In this document: positions 53,201 to 56,200 of the stretch, piece by piece
Layout of the letters: each line of letters begins with the position of its first letter
Position numbering within the stretch: position 1 is the first letter of the stretch
Source of the DNA: Macrosoma leucophasiata
Lineage: Eukaryota; Arthropoda; Insecta; Lepidoptera; Hedylidae
Reading direction: 5' to 3'
NCBI GenBank assembly: GCA_036365455.1
Contig: JAWQUS010000009.1
Coordinates: forward strand, 2,758,001 to 2,822,000
DNA: 64,000 bases
Program-made: the position numbers and the translations under genes
The notes under the pieces: model-generated
Told to the model about the DNA's origin: nothing
What the model saw: the letters and a program-made list of their open reading frames with translations, nothing else
Database searches by the model: none

Positions 53201-56200
53201 ACCTGCGCTCACAGCTTGACCGGTGAAGTAAGGCGTTCTGGATATTAGGAGTCTACGTACAGTCAGGGAACTCTCAGTTTATTCAAATTTATATAAAATC
53301 AAAACATAGTCCCCGTGTGATCAAGCGGCCAGTCCCCTAATAGAACGGGTATCTACTTACAAAAATATCTTAAGTAATCGGGTTTCTATATAAATTAGAT
53401 AATGTTGACTGCAGGCTCGTTTTGTAATTTGGCTAACACAAAATAAAATTAACGAATTACAAAAATCAGTTATCAGGATCGGTTTTGCTTAGTTAGATGT
53501 TTTATGTCAGCGAATTACCAAAGTAAGACGTCGTCTAATTCAAACTATACAACCTCCTTCATTCACTTTAATCAGTAATATCATAAAGTCGACACCACCC
53601 ACTGTCAGTTTAGCTTGTTAATCCGTTGGGCTATGTCAACAATTTGTTCGCTGCCGGGTTCATACTCTGATTGTATCCCCCAAGGAGACCCCATTTCTCT
53701 TCTTAGGGCAACGAATGACTTTTAACGGAGCTCGTGGGTGGTATAAATAATAAACGGTTATCATGAACTTGTTAACTAACGATCATAACTTTAAATGTAG
53801 TATTGTAGTACTTAGTGTTTTTAGAAAAAAAAATAAACATTCTTGTACAATGAAATTAACATACAATTATCGGACGTACGCAAGTGTGGTAGAATACACT
53901 CCTAGTCCTTAAAAAAAAAGTCAATAAAATAAAATGTGTTTCATTCGATTATTAAGTAATCCCAATTCAAGTGGAGGCTGTTAACGAAAAGCAATTTCTG
54001 AATTTGTCTTCCATAGCTATGGCAATGATTGAATATTCTTACGTTCTGCTTGCATATTTTTTTGCGTCAATAACATAATGGAAACTTCATCGTAAGTTAA
54101 AGATATTTAACACAAAGATACTCGAAAGTCCTTAGTCTACCCCTTTCATAGGCCTATAGGTTTATAGGATCAGTTAATTCCACCATCACGTTGTATTAAA
54201 AAACAAACAAATAAAACAATAGATTAGCGCGTGTTCCGTGTGTGAACGGGGTCGATTTGCGAACGACACAATTACAGTGCGAGTGTCGTGCCGCAGGATT
54301 ATGTAATGGGTCACTCGCTTTTATTGAGGCCATTGTGTCATTTATATCTGGATGAGGCCATTATGTTATGTCATTTATATCTGGAATACAGGAATGGAAT
54401 GTGACCAAGATGCATGACAGACGATTCTTTTCTCAAATTATTTTTACTATGGGATAGTACCAGTGTAGGCCCTGGCACTGGAGGGCGTATGCACCACTAT
54501 CGTGTTCCGGTAACCTGGTAATGTCCCTGTAATAGCTATCACAGAGACATAACAACAAAGGTCTCAGGGGTGGGAACGCATCTGCATTTTGACTAGTAAA
54601 AGTGCAGCCAGTCATCACTTAACATCCATGTGAACTGCATTATTGTTTACCATCTATGTTACATAAAAAAAAATTGAATGCAGTTCTCGGTACGAGATTG
54701 CTGCAGTTCAAATAGCATACTCGATTACAAATGACTTGAAGAATCACTTTCATGCTTCCATCTCTACCACTAATGTTTAAATTGCTGTTAATGCACGCAA
54801 TCTCAGTTCATTTTGCAATCGCGGTATCTCTGTTCAAAAACAAAATTGTCAATTATCTTGCTGTGCCACCGCTGTGTTAATAATTGCGAAGATGTCTCGA
54901 CTCACTCACGAAATAATGCTCAGACCAAAATTGGGATATTGGTAAGTTTAAGTCGGATTGTACATATATTCCAATAGGTACTCAAAAGTCCCTAAAATCT
55001 TTTATGGGTATCTCTGTGGTATTTTCAATGTAATGGTGATAGTAAACAAGCATAGATTCCACATTGATGACATGAATACGTTTTTTTTAAGTAACGGAGG
55101 TGGCAAACAAGCATGCAAGCAAGCAAGCATGCAGCTCAAGCTGCTGATGTTAGGTGATAACTGCAGCCTATACACATCTACATAAAAACCAGAGGTCAAA
55201 ATGCGTTGCCACCCCTGAGACCTAAGGTGTCATGTCTCTGCATCCTATATTACTGCGTCCTATTTTTTTATGTAACATAGGTAACAAACAATCGTGCAGT
55301 TCACATGGATGTTAAGTGATGACTAGCTCCACTACTACTAGTCAAAATGCAGATGCATTGTCACGCCTGAGACCTTAGGTGTCTTCACATGGATGTTAAG
55401 TGATGCTAGCTCCACTACTACTAGTCAAAATGCAGATGCATTGCCACCCCTAAGACCTAAGGTGTCAGTCTCTGTGATAGTTATTACGGGACCATACCAA
55501 TAATATAATACTGCAGTCTATATACCTACATTTATAGAAAAAACGATGGTCAAAAATGTCAAAAGGGAAGATGTGTTGCTTACGAGGCCATCCATAGGTA
55601 TATCACCATCTAACCGGAACATGATCGTCCTTATCACTACCATTTCCGTAATAGCGTGGTCTAGCTAGTAGATAATAATGTGTTATGCACAATTCAAATC
55701 ATTTAAAAACACATTCCATACATAACAAGCCGTTGCAGCGACGGAAGTACGTGTAAGTAGCCGCGAGCCCATAAAAAAAGTACAGCGCGATACATATGCA
55801 GGCGCATTGTCCGAAAACACGGCGTATGAGGCACCGGCCGCTTCCTCGCGACTATTGAATTGTTCCGCATTGTAAACGGTGCGCGGACAGATTCTATGAC
55901 GTACGAGGGCCAAAATTAAGTTTTTTTTTTATGTAATGGAAGTGGCAATCAAGCATGCAGTTCACATTGATGTTAAGTGCTGACTGAAGCCTATAGACAC
56001 CTACACAAAGACCAAGGTCAAAATGCAGATGCGCTTCCACTCCTGAGGCCTAAGGTGTTATGCCTCTGTGGCGGAAATTACAGGGCCGTACATTAACACC
56101 TGACCGGAACACGATAGTGATGAACACTACCATTTAGCGGCAAGTATCTTAGATTTTTGTACATGAATATTAAAGAACAGTATTATATCCCAAAAACTAA